Under the pieces are notes generated by a model. It ran no database searches. It was given only the letters and a program-made list of their open reading frames with translations, and had not been told where the DNA came from. Below, in pieces: positions 40,301-48,884 of a DNA stretch of 64,000 bases. The stretch spans positions 1,426,001 through 1,490,000 of the forward strand of contig NZ_CP014213.1 in NCBI RefSeq assembly GCF_003268005.1. Reading direction: 5' to 3'. The first letter of the stretch is position 1, and every line of letters starts with the position of its first letter. The stretch is from Methanosphaera sp. BMS (GTDB lineage: Archaea; Methanobacteriota; Methanobacteria; Methanobacteriales; Methanobacteriaceae). The position numbers were made by a program, and so were the translations under genes.

Positions 40301-41993
40301 TTAATGAATTCTTAATGGTTAATGTTGAGTTTTGATTGATATCCATTAATATTCCAATCACGTTTCCTCCAAGGTTATATGCATTGTGATTGAATAAGGT
40401 TACATTGTCAAAGGTTACGTTTGAATTTGTGGCATTGACCACTGTTGCTACTATGCCGTATGAATTGTTTATGCTTAGATTTTTAATTACGACATTTGCA
40501 TTAATTATATTGAATACACGTCCTTTGTTAGCATTCAAGTTCATTCCATTTCCATCTATGATGATATCCTTATTGATGGTTATCAGTTCTTCTGATGAAG
40601 CTCGTTTTATACCATTGTTTAAGGTCAATTCCCCATCGCTTTCGGCTATGTAACTTTCAACCGTAGCATAGTTATCCAATGTTGTAGGAGTAATATTGAT
40701 GTTACCTGAAACAATATTCTGTTTTTCAGTTGTTGTGTTATATATTGTTGCATTTACGGAGTAATTTCCGGATGCTACCGGATCTGTTACAAGGTATGTT
40801 CCTATTCCGTCTTGGATATATATCTTGTATTCATAAGTATCTATGATTACATTTACATAACAACCGGATACTGTGTTGCCGTTATCATCATGGACATTTA
40901 CGCTAATGGTAAATTCCTCATCTTCAACTGCGACAAGATCTGTTACTTCTGTAGTCAGTACCGATGCGTTACCTGATCTTATGAATATATCCGAACCGTT
41001 GAATGCGGTATTTCCGGTCATGGTATTGTTTATCAAGCACACATTGTTTGTATCGATTGATATTGCTCCACCCTGTTGTTGGAATGATGGATTTTCACGT
41101 TCAACCTTGTTGGATACAAATTGATTGTTCATGATTGTTGCATTTCCGGAACGAAGTGCTATTGCACCACCACGAACCTCTGCAGTATTGTTTTCAAAGT
41201 AGGAATTGTTTACAATCAGGTATCCCTGTGAATTTATCGCTCCACCATATAACGTTGCATAGTTGTTTAAGAATCTACAGTTATCCACTGTGACACTTTT
41301 TTGACTCCATAATCTAACAACTGCATTATTTGCCCTACAATTGGTAAAGTTGGAATCTTGAATTACGTTAGTTCCACTACCCCTAAGTTCAATTATTCCT
41401 GATACGCATGTGGAGTTATCCACTGATGAATTTATCATAGTAAATGATGAACTTGACTGGGTAGATACCACTGATGCATTATAATTTGTATGAACATTTT
41501 CAAAATTCACGTTTATCAATGTTAACTTTCCATAGTTAACTATTGCAGAGTATTCCCCAAATGTATTCTTAATTGTTAAGTTTTTGATTGTTACATCTGC
41601 ATCGCTTCCTATAACAAATAGGCCACTGTTTGAATTTGCATCAATTACATGATTGTTTCCATCAATACTGATTGTCTTATTGATTGTTATAGGATTTCCT
41701 TCTTCCGTTTTTATATAGTTATCCTCTAATGTGAGGTCATCCGATTCTTCAATAATTTGACTTAACTGTGAAAAGTCCTTATCAGCCGTGTCTTTTTTTA
41801 TTGAGGAACCACTTATTGTATCACCATTTGAATTAGTTATTTCATTATTATCAATATTATCGTATTCAACCGTTTGTGCTGCATCTGAGCCAGAATTGAT
41901 TGAATCGTCAACGTCGGTGGCAAAGCCTACTCCGATCAATGCTATGAATATTATTGAAAATAACAAAAACAATTTCATTTTATTTTTCAACAT
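37395..41993 (-). CDS. giant adhesin-like surface protein 3 (beta-helix)
   Basis: A 1532-residue secreted protein with a signal peptide (about 1-25, ending GVGFATD) and an acidic linker. Beta-helix repeats of the polymorphic-outer-membrane-protein/pectate-lyase type follow (GGAINSQGYLIVNNSYFENN), then an Ig-like insert near residues 345-430. A second beta-helix section spans about 440-780, and a third starts near 900. Two C-terminal modules carry GKVYFKVNGKTLKNGQGK and GKVVFKVNGKTVKDSNGK. It ends VLTVN without an anchor. Its 5' leader can form nested stems (42030-42094). The likely role is attachment at the cell surface. Confidence 0.92.
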   Translation of the reverse strand: MLKNKMKLFLLFSIIFIALIGVGFATDVDDSINSGSDAAQTVEYDNIDNNEITNSNGDTISGSSIKKDTADKDFSQLSQIIEESDDLTLEDNYIKTEEGNPITINKTISIDGNNHVIDANSNSGLFVIGSDADVTIKNLTIKNTFGEYSAIVNYGKLTLINVNFENVHTNYNASVVSTQSSSSFTMINSSVDNSTCVSGIIELRGSGTNVIQDSNFTNCRANNAVVRLWSQKSVTVDNCRFLNNYATLYGGAINSQGYLIVNNSYFENNTAEVRGGAIALRSGNATIMNNQFVSNKVERENPSFQQQGGAISIDTNNVCLINNTMTGNTAFNGSDIFIRSGNASVLTTEVTDLVAVEDEEFTISVNVHDDNGNTVSGCYVNVIIDTYEYKIYIQDGIGTYLVTDPVASGNYSVNATIYNTTTEKQNIVSGNINITPTTLDNYATVESYIAESDGELTLNNGIKRASSEELITINKDIIIDGNGMNLNANKGRVFNIINANVVIKNLSINNSYGIVATVVNATNSNVTFDNVTLFNHNAYNLGGNVIGILMDINQNSTLTIKNSLIENNTGAIVRTASNLTIDNSTIRNTKKVFGSTDSQGWIILNGGLTITNSLMENNEAQLAGIYSMGQKYPALLENSTFINNTASIGRGGVMESRKNTTVNNCTFIENKVTNSQGREGGVFYNNGEQLNIQSCIFINNTATANGSIIDNYYGTTNVENSVFICQEGISALFNTNEYGKTITANNNYWATNDNPKKFVASGQYWAWDDYDDVYKETAAEVIVDNWIIMTTTTGDLTNINYNDLIELTTTFNKLNNTQGVISDYANTLPGGFTVEYESQKGKFADDVVEVVDGQAINTYTVKSEEFTINVIQNEAVNTITATAAMPEAMEIILNDGNYTEYFDDEGMLKDFITPNSVLKFDSVFKNRDIFINMPVTLTTYTNQAVFENCTIEFAQNSDNSKLTNVIMNNNQTSESIIKVVDTFNITIENITLSQFNTEDSTHAIKVVNSHDVNILSSDITTIGPCSDIDFYGDKGVITSSIVIKESENVLVQDNNITTNATGTSSAYGTIESIQISGSDNNPCDNNRILNNNIITEAKMYTYAIAVSDNANDNLIDSNNITSYGTYYANAVELIQGARRNNVTNNNIYVKAEDVTYGIYVSTNYMAEVTGNVIKYNNITADSSSVYLIELWSTQNNEITYNNFNANNNYVMAIGTYISKNNIISYNNMTLTGKMDGMPVELDNILAETTGIKLTGNSDSNTITYNNITVDNPSDLTNTINITGSKNNIVTDNYLLTKTAAGNDAVYSNDDTNVIENNIPDEVPAKEYTIKVDTTEFTVGSSATIRASIYYGDEVASSLSNGKVYFKVNGKTLKNGQGKIIYAKVVNGVATIEDYEVPESWLKENSSIQAVYSGSADVGKLSSDKEKITVTTESAEPTITTEDVTTTVNQTVTLTATINAAVPVNTGKVVFKVNGKTVKDSNGKVIYAKVVNGQVSVEYTLPENMKAGTYNITATYISSDYGRLEDTKVLTVN

Positions 41994-42029
41994 AATCTTT
42001 CAACTGTCCAAATTTTATCATATTAATGA

Positions 42030-42094
42030 AATTCCAATAGTATCAATGATTATCATCAGACAATCATTTTCGAAATTTTCAAGCCATTGGAATT
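42030..42094 (-). promoter_or_regulatory. nested inverted repeats in the leader of adhesin 3
   Basis: AATTCCAAT (42030-42038) pairs with ATTGGAATT (42086-42094). Inside it AATGATT (42045-42051) pairs with AATCATT (42062-42068). On the minus strand a TATA-like ATAAATATAA (42120-42111) would start transcription close to the outer arm, so the stems would form at the 5' end of the mRNA. Alternatively they are operator sites. Confidence 0.4.
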
Positions 42095-42239
42095 AAGCAG
42101 TAATATGTGATTATATTTATTGTTTTTAAAATATTAATAAATTTTTATTAGCTATTTTTCCAGTAAAAATGAATTTAAAATAATAGGAAAAACGATACAA
42201 ATTTAGAAATAATAAGTTAAAAAAATAGAAGAAGGGAGT

Positions 42240-43850
42240 TTAAAAGTCAAATAAGGTGGTTTGTTTACTTTTAGGTTTCTTATCCTCTTTTTCAGTATTT
42301 TTACCACCCTCACTTGATTCAATATCGTTTATATCATCTTCAATAACAACATCTTGTTTTTTAGTGGATTTTTCTAAGCTTTTAACAGCTTTTGTTTTCT
42401 TAGCGGTTGAATCATTATCTTCGGACAAGGTCTTCTTGGAAGTTTTGGACTTTTTGGATGTTTCTTCAACATCTGTTTTTTTGTCACTTCCTGCAACATC
42501 CGCTACAGCATCAAGAACATCTTGATTTGCAGATTCCTTTTGTTTTTTGAGAGCCTCTTTTTTGGCTTTTTGAATGGCCTTTTCCTCTTCTTTCTGTTGT
42601 TTTTGAAGTTCCTTTATCCTTTTTTTCTCTACGGATGCAGGTATTTTACGTGATCTGAAGAGCTTTACATCCTCATCTTCCAACTTGAAGTATTCCTTGA
42701 AGTCATATGCCCTTTCATTATCTTCAAACATTACAGTATAGAAGGGTATCTGTTTTTCCAACTCCAATGGTGAGGTGTGCAGTCTCTTGGACATCTTTGC
42801 AGTAACATCGGCTATGAGATTTTTGTTTTTGCGGCTTTTGGATAACTTGGCATAGACCGTGGAATTTGTATATCTTGCAAACTTCTTATATGTTTTAGCC
42901 TTAGCCGCTGCAACTCCCCTGCCCATGAAGAAGAATGCATACTTCCAGTATGTGTAATCCTGTGTCCTGAATGCCCTTGCAAGGTTTAAGTCGGCAAGTG
43001 CAATCATTTCATATGCCTTTGCTATTTCATCAACACGTTCATATTCGCGTGGTATGTTTTCTGCCATTAACTCTATGAGAAATTGTGGCTGAGTATCCAC
43101 CCTCATCGCATCAATTACATGTGCGGGAGTTTTGCTTTTAAGTACCGTACGTACCGTGTCAAATACGTTCTGTTCCCCATCCTTCTGTGAGATAACTGCT
43201 AAACTGTCGGCCGTGATGGTCTTGGAGCTATCCACTATGGCCTCAAGGCTAGTGATAGCTGAACGCAAATCCCCGTTTGACTGTTTGCTTAACTGTTTTA
43301 ATACCTCCGAGTCATATTTGATATTCTCTGCATCACATATTTTCTTAAGCTGTGCGTTTATAGTGTTTGTATGTATTTTGGTAAACTTTATTGCCTGACA
43401 TTTACCCTTTATGGATGTCAATCTCTTGCTGTAGGGATCATTTGCCATCATTATCAAGGGCTGTTTGGTATTCTTTATTGTCTCGTTTATTGCACGTACT
43501 CCACCTGAATCATCACGTCCGCTTATTCCATCCACTTCATCCATTATCAACAGTTTATATCCTGAATTAAACAGGCTTCGTGTTTGGGCTGCTTCACCGA
43601 TTGTTCTTTTCAATATGTCATAGGATCTTTTGTCACTTGCATTTACCTCGATTGTTTCAGAAAAATATTCCTTTCCTACAAGATGTGCCATGGTTGTTTT
43701 ACCTATACCTGGAGATCCCATGAGTAATAATGGTTTTTGCGGATTACCACCAGCCCATTTCTTAGCCCATACTTCGATTTCTGCCTTTGCCTTGGCATTT
43801 CCAAGTACTTCACCCAATGATTTGGGTGCATATTTTTCTACCCATTTCAA
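42240..43850 (-). CDS. rfcL: replication factor C large subunit
   Basis: A 536-residue AAA+ clamp-loader subunit. MKWVEKYAPKSLGEVLGN opens it, Walker A is GSPGIGKTT (about 45-53) and Walker B is LLIMDEVDG. The C-terminal 130 residues are a highly charged Lys/Glu/Ser tail ending KQTTLFDF, a PCNA-binding (PIP-box-like) peptide. With RfcS it opens the PCNA ring and loads it at primer ends. The start codon is TTG (43848-43850) after AGGATG; no ATG lies near. It follows rfcS by 15 bases. Confidence 0.95.
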   Translation of the reverse strand: MKWVEKYAPKSLGEVLGNAKAKAEIEVWAKKWAGGNPQKPLLLMGSPGIGKTTMAHLVGKEYFSETIEVNASDKRSYDILKRTIGEAAQTRSLFNSGYKLLIMDEVDGISGRDDSGGVRAINETIKNTKQPLIMMANDPYSKRLTSIKGKCQAIKFTKIHTNTINAQLKKICDAENIKYDSEVLKQLSKQSNGDLRSAITSLEAIVDSSKTITADSLAVISQKDGEQNVFDTVRTVLKSKTPAHVIDAMRVDTQPQFLIELMAENIPREYERVDEIAKAYEMIALADLNLARAFRTQDYTYWKYAFFFMGRGVAAAKAKTYKKFARYTNSTVYAKLSKSRKNKNLIADVTAKMSKRLHTSPLELEKQIPFYTVMFEDNERAYDFKEYFKLEDEDVKLFRSRKIPASVEKKRIKELQKQQKEEEKAIQKAKKEALKKQKESANQDVLDAVADVAGSDKKTDVEETSKKSKTSKKTLSEDNDSTAKKTKAVKSLEKSTKKQDVVIEDDINDIESSEGGKNTEKEDKKPKSKQTTLFDF

Positions 43851-43865
43851 TTTAATGCATCCTAT

Positions 43866-44825
43866 CTATGTGTTAACTAGTAAAAATTTACTTAATAAAG
43901 CTTCCAGTTGAAGTCTTGCATTTGCTCCTTCACGGATTCTGTAGTCACATTCACTCATATATTCCATTAGTTTAACGAATTTCTCCTCGGATATTAATCC
44001 TTCGGCAGTCATTTGACTTACTTCCTGATAGATTTGAGTAATCAAATCATCACCACTTATTCCATCAACAATCATGATATCCCTTAGCAGATCTCTTGCG
44101 GCCATGAAATCCTTGTCGATTGCCTTGTTGATAATTTTACGTACATCCTTCGGTTTTGCACGGCTTATTACGTCAAATACTGTTTCGTCTGTTACCTTGT
44201 TATCGGTTGTTGTTGACGCCTGCAATATATTTATTGAGCGTCTCATATCCCCTTGTGTGAAGTACACTATGTTTTCAAGAGCGGACAGGTCTGCCTCAAT
44301 ATTTTCCTGTTCGGCTATGTATTGCAGTCTTTTGATTATTTGTGCAGATTTTATCGGTGCAAATCTGAATATTGCACATCTTGATTGTATCGGATCTATG
44401 ATTTTTGAGGAATAGTTACATGACAATATGAATGATGATGTTTTTGTATACATTTCCATTTCTCTTCTTAATGCCTGTTGAGCATCCTTTGTCATGTTGT
44501 CCACTTCATCCAAGAATATTATCCTAAATGGTGCCCCTACCGCTTTTAGTTTACAGAAACTTTTTATCTCATTTCTTACAGTGTCTATTCCCCTTGCATC
44601 CGAAGCGTTGAGTTCCAGGAAGTTTTGTTGCCAGTACTCGCCGAGTAATGCCTTTGCAAGTGCCAGTGCACATGTTGTTTTTCCAACACCGGCTGAACCT
44701 GTAAACATTATGTTCGGCATTGAATTTTCTTCAACGTATCTTTTTAATCTTCCAACTATTTGTTCTTGTCCTACAACATCATCCAATGTTTGCGGCCTGT
44801 ATTTTTCTACCCATGGTACATTCAT
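43866..44825 (-). CDS. rfcS: replication factor C small subunit
   Basis: About 319 residues. It opens [18 protein letters not shown], Walker A is GSAGVGKTT, Walker B is IIFLDEVDN, the arginine-finger motif is SRC ([11 protein letters not shown]), and the C-terminal collar domain follows. Four small subunits and one large subunit form the archaeal clamp loader. I chose ATG 44825 because GGATGAT lies before it; the frame also has an ATG three codons earlier. There is no intein, which some archaeal rfcS genes carry. Confidence 0.95.
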   Translation of the reverse strand: MNVPWVEKYRPQTLDDVVGQEQIVGRLKRYVEENSMPNIMFTGSAGVGKTTCALALAKALLGEYWQQNFLELNASDARGIDTVRNEIKSFCKLKAVGAPFRIIFLDEVDNMTKDAQQALRREMEMYTKTSSFILSCNYSSKIIDPIQSRCAIFRFAPIKSAQIIKRLQYIAEQENIEADLSALENIVYFTQGDMRRSINILQASTTTDNKVTDETVFDVISRAKPKDVRKIINKAIDKDFMAARDLLRDIMIVDGISGDDLITQIYQEVSQMTAEGLISEEKFVKLMEYMSECDYRIREGANARLQLEALLSKFLLVNT

Positions 44826-44846
44826 ATTTATCATCCAACTTATGTT

Positions 44847-45470
44847 CTAGTTTAAATCCAATAATTGTTTTTTCTTTTGTTCAAATTCTTCTTCGGTTAT
44901 TATTCCATCCTCTTTTAACTCATAGTATCTTCTAATCTCATCGACAGGATCAAATTCTGCTTGTTGAGTCGTCATATCCTCATTTGTTTGATTTATCACA
45001 TCAGGTACGGGATTGTTTGGATTGGTTACTTCCCTGAAGTTGTTTTCAGTATTTATTAATTTATTAGGGTTTGTAACGTTTTTGTTTGGATGTGGCATCC
45101 CATCATTTCTTTTTTGATTGGTTAGGAGTTTTTCCTGTTTCTGTCTTAAATCCAGCAACGTTTGATAGAATGCGTTCAATTCATCATCATTGTTATCCAC
45201 ACCCGCCAGTACAAACTGTGAACCTATTGCACCTACTGATAGTTTTGGCTCATTGATAAAGTTTCCCTTATCATATTGTATTAGATTAATCTCTGACAGC
45301 GGTATTACAACTTTACTACTGCCTTCATATGGTGTTAGAACCAGTTTATTATTGTCTATTATGGCTGAGCATTTTCCCATGTTGTTTACCTTTACTATTC
45401 CTACACCATGTGCTTTTTGGATATATGGAATTACTTCCGGTTTTATTTGTGTGCTACTAAAAAATGACAT
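44847..45470 (-). CDS. SHOCT-domain protein with PH-like N-terminus
   Basis: About 207 residues. The N-terminal 90 residues are strand-rich (GIVKVNNMGKCSAIIDNNKL, VVIPLSEINLIQYDKG), resembling a bacterial PH-like domain. A Pro/Asn-rich linker follows (about 105-165), and the end is a SHOCT motif (DEIRRYYELKEDGIITEEEF then EQKKKQLL). SHOCT is a short oligomerisation module usually at the C-terminus. Function is unknown. ATG 45470 follows GGTGATAAAG. It lies between RNase Z and rfcS in a tight operon, so coexpression with the clamp loader is likely. Confidence 0.8.
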   Translation of the reverse strand: MSFFSSTQIKPEVIPYIQKAHGVGIVKVNNMGKCSAIIDNNKLVLTPYEGSSKVVIPLSEINLIQYDKGNFINEPKLSVGAIGSQFVLAGVDNNDDELNAFYQTLLDLRQKQEKLLTNQKRNDGMPHPNKNVTNPNKLINTENNFREVTNPNNPVPDVINQTNEDMTTQQAEFDPVDEIRRYYELKEDGIITEEEFEQKKKQLLDLN

Positions 45471-45489
45471 CTTTATCACCAATATTATT

Positions 45490-46428
45490 TTATTCTTTGT
45501 TTATTATCCTTACAGCTTTTTTGTTTTCTATTATGACCGTCATGAAATCATGTGCATATACGGTATTTTCAAATACCGCCTTTGCTTCCTCCAATAATTC
45601 ATCTGAATTTGTGTATCTGTTGGAGATGTGTGTTAATATTAACTGTTCAACATTTGCATTTTTTGCTATTAATGCAGCATCTTCAGCTATGCTATGACCG
45701 TTTTCAAGTGCTTTGTCAGCATATTTTTTTGAAAATGTGGCTTCATGTATCAATAAATCCACATCACGTGCAAACTCCACCATAGATTCCTGTGGAACTG
45801 TATCTCCACTGAATACCATCTTAACACCTTTGCGTGGTGGACCCAGTACCTGTTCCGGTTTTATTATAACACCATCCAAGTTGATTTCCTGTCCTGCCTG
45901 AAGTTGTCCGAATAATGGTCCTGGAGGAATATTTAATTCCAATGCCTTTGACTTTAGAAATTTCGGTTGTCTTATTTCCTCTATCATATAGGCATAATCT
46001 ATTACTGTGTGTTGCATTTTTCTTGCCTTTACAACAAAGTCTTCCTGCTTATAGATTGTTGATTCATCACCGGTTACTGTGTGTGTTATTATCTCATAGT
46101 TTATTGAAGAAAAGCCTAATTTCTTTATATGCTCCAGCAATTCATCTATTCCTTCAGGTCCATAGATATTTAATGGTCTTGTTCTTCCCCTGAATGCCAG
46201 TGACTGTATAATTCCGGGAAGGCCCAATATGTGATCACCGTGCAGATGTGTGATGTAAATATCATCAATTTTCATTGGACTAATCTGTGCATACATCATC
46301 TGTTTTTGTGTTGCTTCTCCACAATCAAATAAAAGCATACGATTTGATACTTTGATTACTATTGATGTATGATTTCTACTTCTTGTAGGAATTGCCGATG
46401 CAGTGCCTAAAAATGTTAATTCTATAAT
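45490..46428 (-). CDS. rnz: ribonuclease Z, apparently with a non-standard start codon
   Basis: About 312 residues. RNase Z trims the 3' end of tRNA precursors with two zinc ions; the HxHxDH motif is THLHGDHILGLPG, and FSGDTV and ILTHISNRY follow. The first ATG in frame (46338) would remove about 30 residues, including ELTFLGTASAIPT then RSRNHTS, a block conserved at the start of all RNase Z proteins. The frame is open back to TAA just upstream of GGGGTT but has no ATG, GTG or TTG. The likely start is ATT (46428) or ATA (46425), 7-10 bases after GGGGT. A sequencing error cannot be excluded. Confidence 0.85.
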   Translation of the reverse strand: MIELTFLGTASAIPTRSRNHTSIVIKVSNRMLLFDCGEATQKQMMYAQISPMKIDDIYITHLHGDHILGLPGIIQSLAFRGRTRPLNIYGPEGIDELLEHIKKLGFSSINYEIITHTVTGDESTIYKQEDFVVKARKMQHTVIDYAYMIEEIRQPKFLKSKALELNIPPGPLFGQLQAGQEINLDGVIIKPEQVLGPPRKGVKMVFSGDTVPQESMVEFARDVDLLIHEATFSKKYADKALENGHSIAEDAALIAKNANVEQLILTHISNRYTNSDELLEEAKAVFENTVYAHDFMTVIIENKKAVRIINKE

Positions 46429-46658
46429 ATATACAACCCCACATTATTTAGTTATTTAATTTATTAAACTATATTATATATCTTTATATCATTAGTTATT
46501 TAATTTTTAAGAAAATTTTTCTTTGTAAAAAAATTACTATTTCAGTTAAGTCTCATGAATCTTTAAAATATTTATTCAAATCAATCTTCAAAATAGTAAA
46601 TAATTACTAAGGGGAATTGACAAATATATAATATAACAGTTTATTAGGGGAATTATAA

Positions 46659-47501
46659 TTGACGATTTTTAGTGACAATAGAATTATTGAAAATGTTTAT
46701 GACGATATCGGATTTGAAGATATTACAACCAACAGTCTGGTAGGTGAAGAAAAATGGGCACAGGCAGAAATATTGGCCAAAGAGGATGGTATTTTAGCGG
46801 GTATGGATGTGGCCCATTATATTATTGACAACTTTGGATTGAATATTTCATCCAGCTTTCTTGATGGGGACTTTATCAATAAGGGAGATATCATTCTTGA
46901 ATTTGAGGGCAGTGCCAGGGATATTCTGATGGTTGAACGCAGTATCTTGAATTATTTGATGCATCTTAGCGGTATTGCCACCTGTGTATACGATACTTGT
47001 CAGAGGGTTCATGAAGTAAACCCCAGCGTTCGCGTTGCATGTACCAGAAAAACTACTCCAGGACTTCAGAAGCTTGAGAAGAAGGCTGTGGAAATTGGTG
47101 GTGGAGATACGCATAGGTTTAAATTGGATGACTGCGTCTTAATAAAGGATAATCATATCCAGGTTGTTGGCGGGGTCATTGATGCCATTGAGATTGCCAA
47201 GTCCAAGGTCAGCTTTACTAAAAAAATAGAGATTGAGGTAGAGGATTTGGATAATGCCATTAGAGCTGCAATGTTTGGTGCCGATATCGTTATGTTGGAT
47301 AATATGAATCCTGCCCAAATAGAAGAGGTGTTGAACGCTTTAAAAAGTCGTAGATTGCGTGATGACGTTATTATCGAGGTTAGTGGAGGTATCAGACCGG
47401 ACAATATTCTTGAATATGCCCGGTTGGATGTTGATGTTATCTCCAGCGGATTCATTACAAACAGTACCAAATCGTTGGACTTGAGTTTGAATATATTATA
47501 A
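46659..47501 (+). CDS. nadC: nicotinate-nucleotide pyrophosphorylase (quinolinate phosphoribosyltransferase)
   Basis: A 280-residue enzyme that joins quinolinate and PRPP to give nicotinate mononucleotide and CO2 in NAD synthesis. Conserved blocks are ERSILNYLMHLSGIAT, ARKTTPGLQKLEKKAVEIGG with GGDTHRFKLDD and LIKDNHI, and EVSGGIRPDNI. The start codon is TTG (46659) 8 bases after AGGGG. The sequence AGGGGAATT occurs both there and about 35 bases upstream. It is divergent from RNase Z. Confidence 0.95.
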   Translation: MTIFSDNRIIENVYDDIGFEDITTNSLVGEEKWAQAEILAKEDGILAGMDVAHYIIDNFGLNISSSFLDGDFINKGDIILEFEGSARDILMVERSILNYLMHLSGIATCVYDTCQRVHEVNPSVRVACTRKTTPGLQKLEKKAVEIGGGDTHRFKLDDCVLIKDNHIQVVGGVIDAIEIAKSKVSFTKKIEIEVEDLDNAIRAAMFGADIVMLDNMNPAQIEEVLNALKSRRLRDDVIIEVSGGIRPDNILEYARLDVDVISSGFITNSTKSLDLSLNIL

Positions 47502-47828
47502 TTTTTTTTAAACCCCTACTATTTTTTTATGGACCCCTTATGAATTATCAAAGCATGTCAATAAATTAAAAATATTGCCCGCATTCATCTATCTGTCGTG
47601 AGCATATTATTTATTTTTATAAGAATACTATCAACCATATACAATATAGAATTGATAATAATATGATATCCCCTTATAACATATAAAATAATTAACGATA
47701 AAAGTAAAAATATGAAAACATTTATTAAGTAATAAAAGCATATATTATTATATGAATTAAATAGTATATTCTAAAAATCAATAAGATATAACTAATTGAT
47801 TCAACTTTAAAATTATCGAGGTAAAAAT
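47502..47828. other. intergenic region upstream of the histone-fold-like gene
   Basis: A T-rich stretch directly after nadC may end its transcript. The right part holds the leader of the 47829 gene: a TATA-like CATATATTATTATATG near 47740 and GAGGT at 47818-47822. No extra gene is visible. Confidence 0.5.
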
Positions 47829-48290
47829 ATGGCAGATAATGAAGAAAACTTTAATGAAGAAATGGAAGTAGAAAGTACTGAAGAAAGTTTTGAAAACGAA
47901 GAAAACTTCGAAGATGAAGAATATACTGATGAAGATGAAAAATTACCATTTGCTAAGGCAGAAGTAGTACGTTTAATGAAAGAACACTTAGACGATGACA
48001 AAATGATCAGAGAACGTGTAAAAGTAGAAATGAACAAGTTCCTTGGAGAAGTATTGGCAAATGTCTGTAAACAATTAAACCAATATCCATATTCAACAGT
48101 TGAATATGAAATGTTAAAAGAATCAATATATCCATACACAAACATTGAAAGAATCAATGAAGAAAAAATCAGAATATTAAAACACCTGGATGCAATTAAA
48201 GCAGACTGTGATGCATTAAGTATGGATGTACGAGCTACATTAAAACTAAACGATAAAATAGATACAGAAGAAGAAGATGATCTATTCTAA
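47829..48290 (+). CDS. acidic protein with a possible histone-fold core
   Basis: A 153-residue protein. Residues 1-36 are an extremely acidic tail (Glu/Asp/Asn). From [16 protein letters not shown] (about 38) through [20 protein letters not shown] and [13 protein letters not shown] the helix pattern short-long-short recalls the histone fold, whose archaeal forms begin LPxAPxxRIIK. A further charged helix and an acidic end (EEEDDLF) follow. No Lys-rich DNA-binding face like that of HMf is evident, so it may pair with a histone or act as a histone-like chaperone. It is well expressed by codon and ribosome-site appearance, and monocistronic. The assignment is tentative. Confidence 0.7.
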   Translation: MADNEENFNEEMEVESTEESFENEENFEDEEYTDEDEKLPFAKAEVVRLMKEHLDDDKMIRERVKVEMNKFLGEVLANVCKQLNQYPYSTVEYEMLKESIYPYTNIERINEEKIRILKHLDAIKADCDALSMDVRATLKLNDKIDTEEEDDLF

Positions 48291-48369
48291 TATCAATTTA
48301 ACCTCCACAACAATATTTTTTTTTAGAAAAACATCCCGAATAATGTTTAATATGTTATTAATCTTTAAA

Positions 48370-48378
48370 TTTATATAA
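48370..48378 (+). promoter_or_regulatory. TATA box of the candidate RNA gene
   Basis: TTTATATAA lies with its centre 26-28 bases before 48401, the expected archaeal spacing to a start at the foot of the long closing stem of the RNA. Confidence 0.5.
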
Positions 48379-48400
48379 TATTGATTATAAAAAGTAATTA

Positions 48401-48609
48401 CAGTAGGAGAAAATTTTAGTAACATGCAGAGATTATTGTGTGATGTTGGCTCTGCATGCATATTTAATTTGTATAATAACAGTAATTATTTTATCTTCTT
48501 AGTATTTATTGAGCCAGAATCTGGGTGAAATCCCCAGTTTTGTTAATGAGAATATATAACGATATTTCTCCTACTACTTTTAATTTCAATTTTTTTATCT
48601 GTTTTTTTT
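48401..48609 (+). ncRNA. candidate stand-alone structured RNA (about 175-205 nt)
   Basis: AGTAGGAGAAA (48402-48412) pairs perfectly with TTTCTCCTACT (48565-48575), closing a domain of 174 bases. Inside, CATGCAGAG (48423-48431) pairs with CTCTGCATG (48450-48458), and CTGGG pairs with CCCAG around loop TGAAATC (48521-48537). TGGCTC (48447-48452) can also pair with GAGCCA (48511-48516), competing with the first inner stem or forming a pseudoknot. A TATA box lies at the right distance upstream, and T7 and T8 runs follow at 48590-48596 and 48602-48609. It matches no RNA class I can name; SRP and RNase P RNAs are larger. A 34-codon frame from 48424 is an alternative reading. Confidence 0.55.
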
Positions 48610-48884
48610 AAACCGCGCTAACCTACAAGAATTCCGTTTCATGGCTAGTTTTATTATTTAACAATACCCCATCCATATTTCAATAATTAATCTTGTTATT
48701 TTGTTTAGAATATATGGTTAAACTACATCCAATCGACTTGGTAAAACAATTGTCACATACCCTTTAGTAACATTTCAACCAATCACCCAACAGCCAAAAA
48801 TTCTATGTTTTCACTTTTTTAGTTACAAATTATTTTTAATTCCCATTTACATATAATATAATATAATCTTTTAAGGTAAGACAA

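Noticed and set aside
48511-48540. Cobalamin-riboswitch-like GGTGAAATCC hairpin
   Set aside because: Only this small element fits; the CCCCGCAACUGU-type core is missing, and no cobalamin gene follows. It is kept as part of the RNA candidate without a class name.
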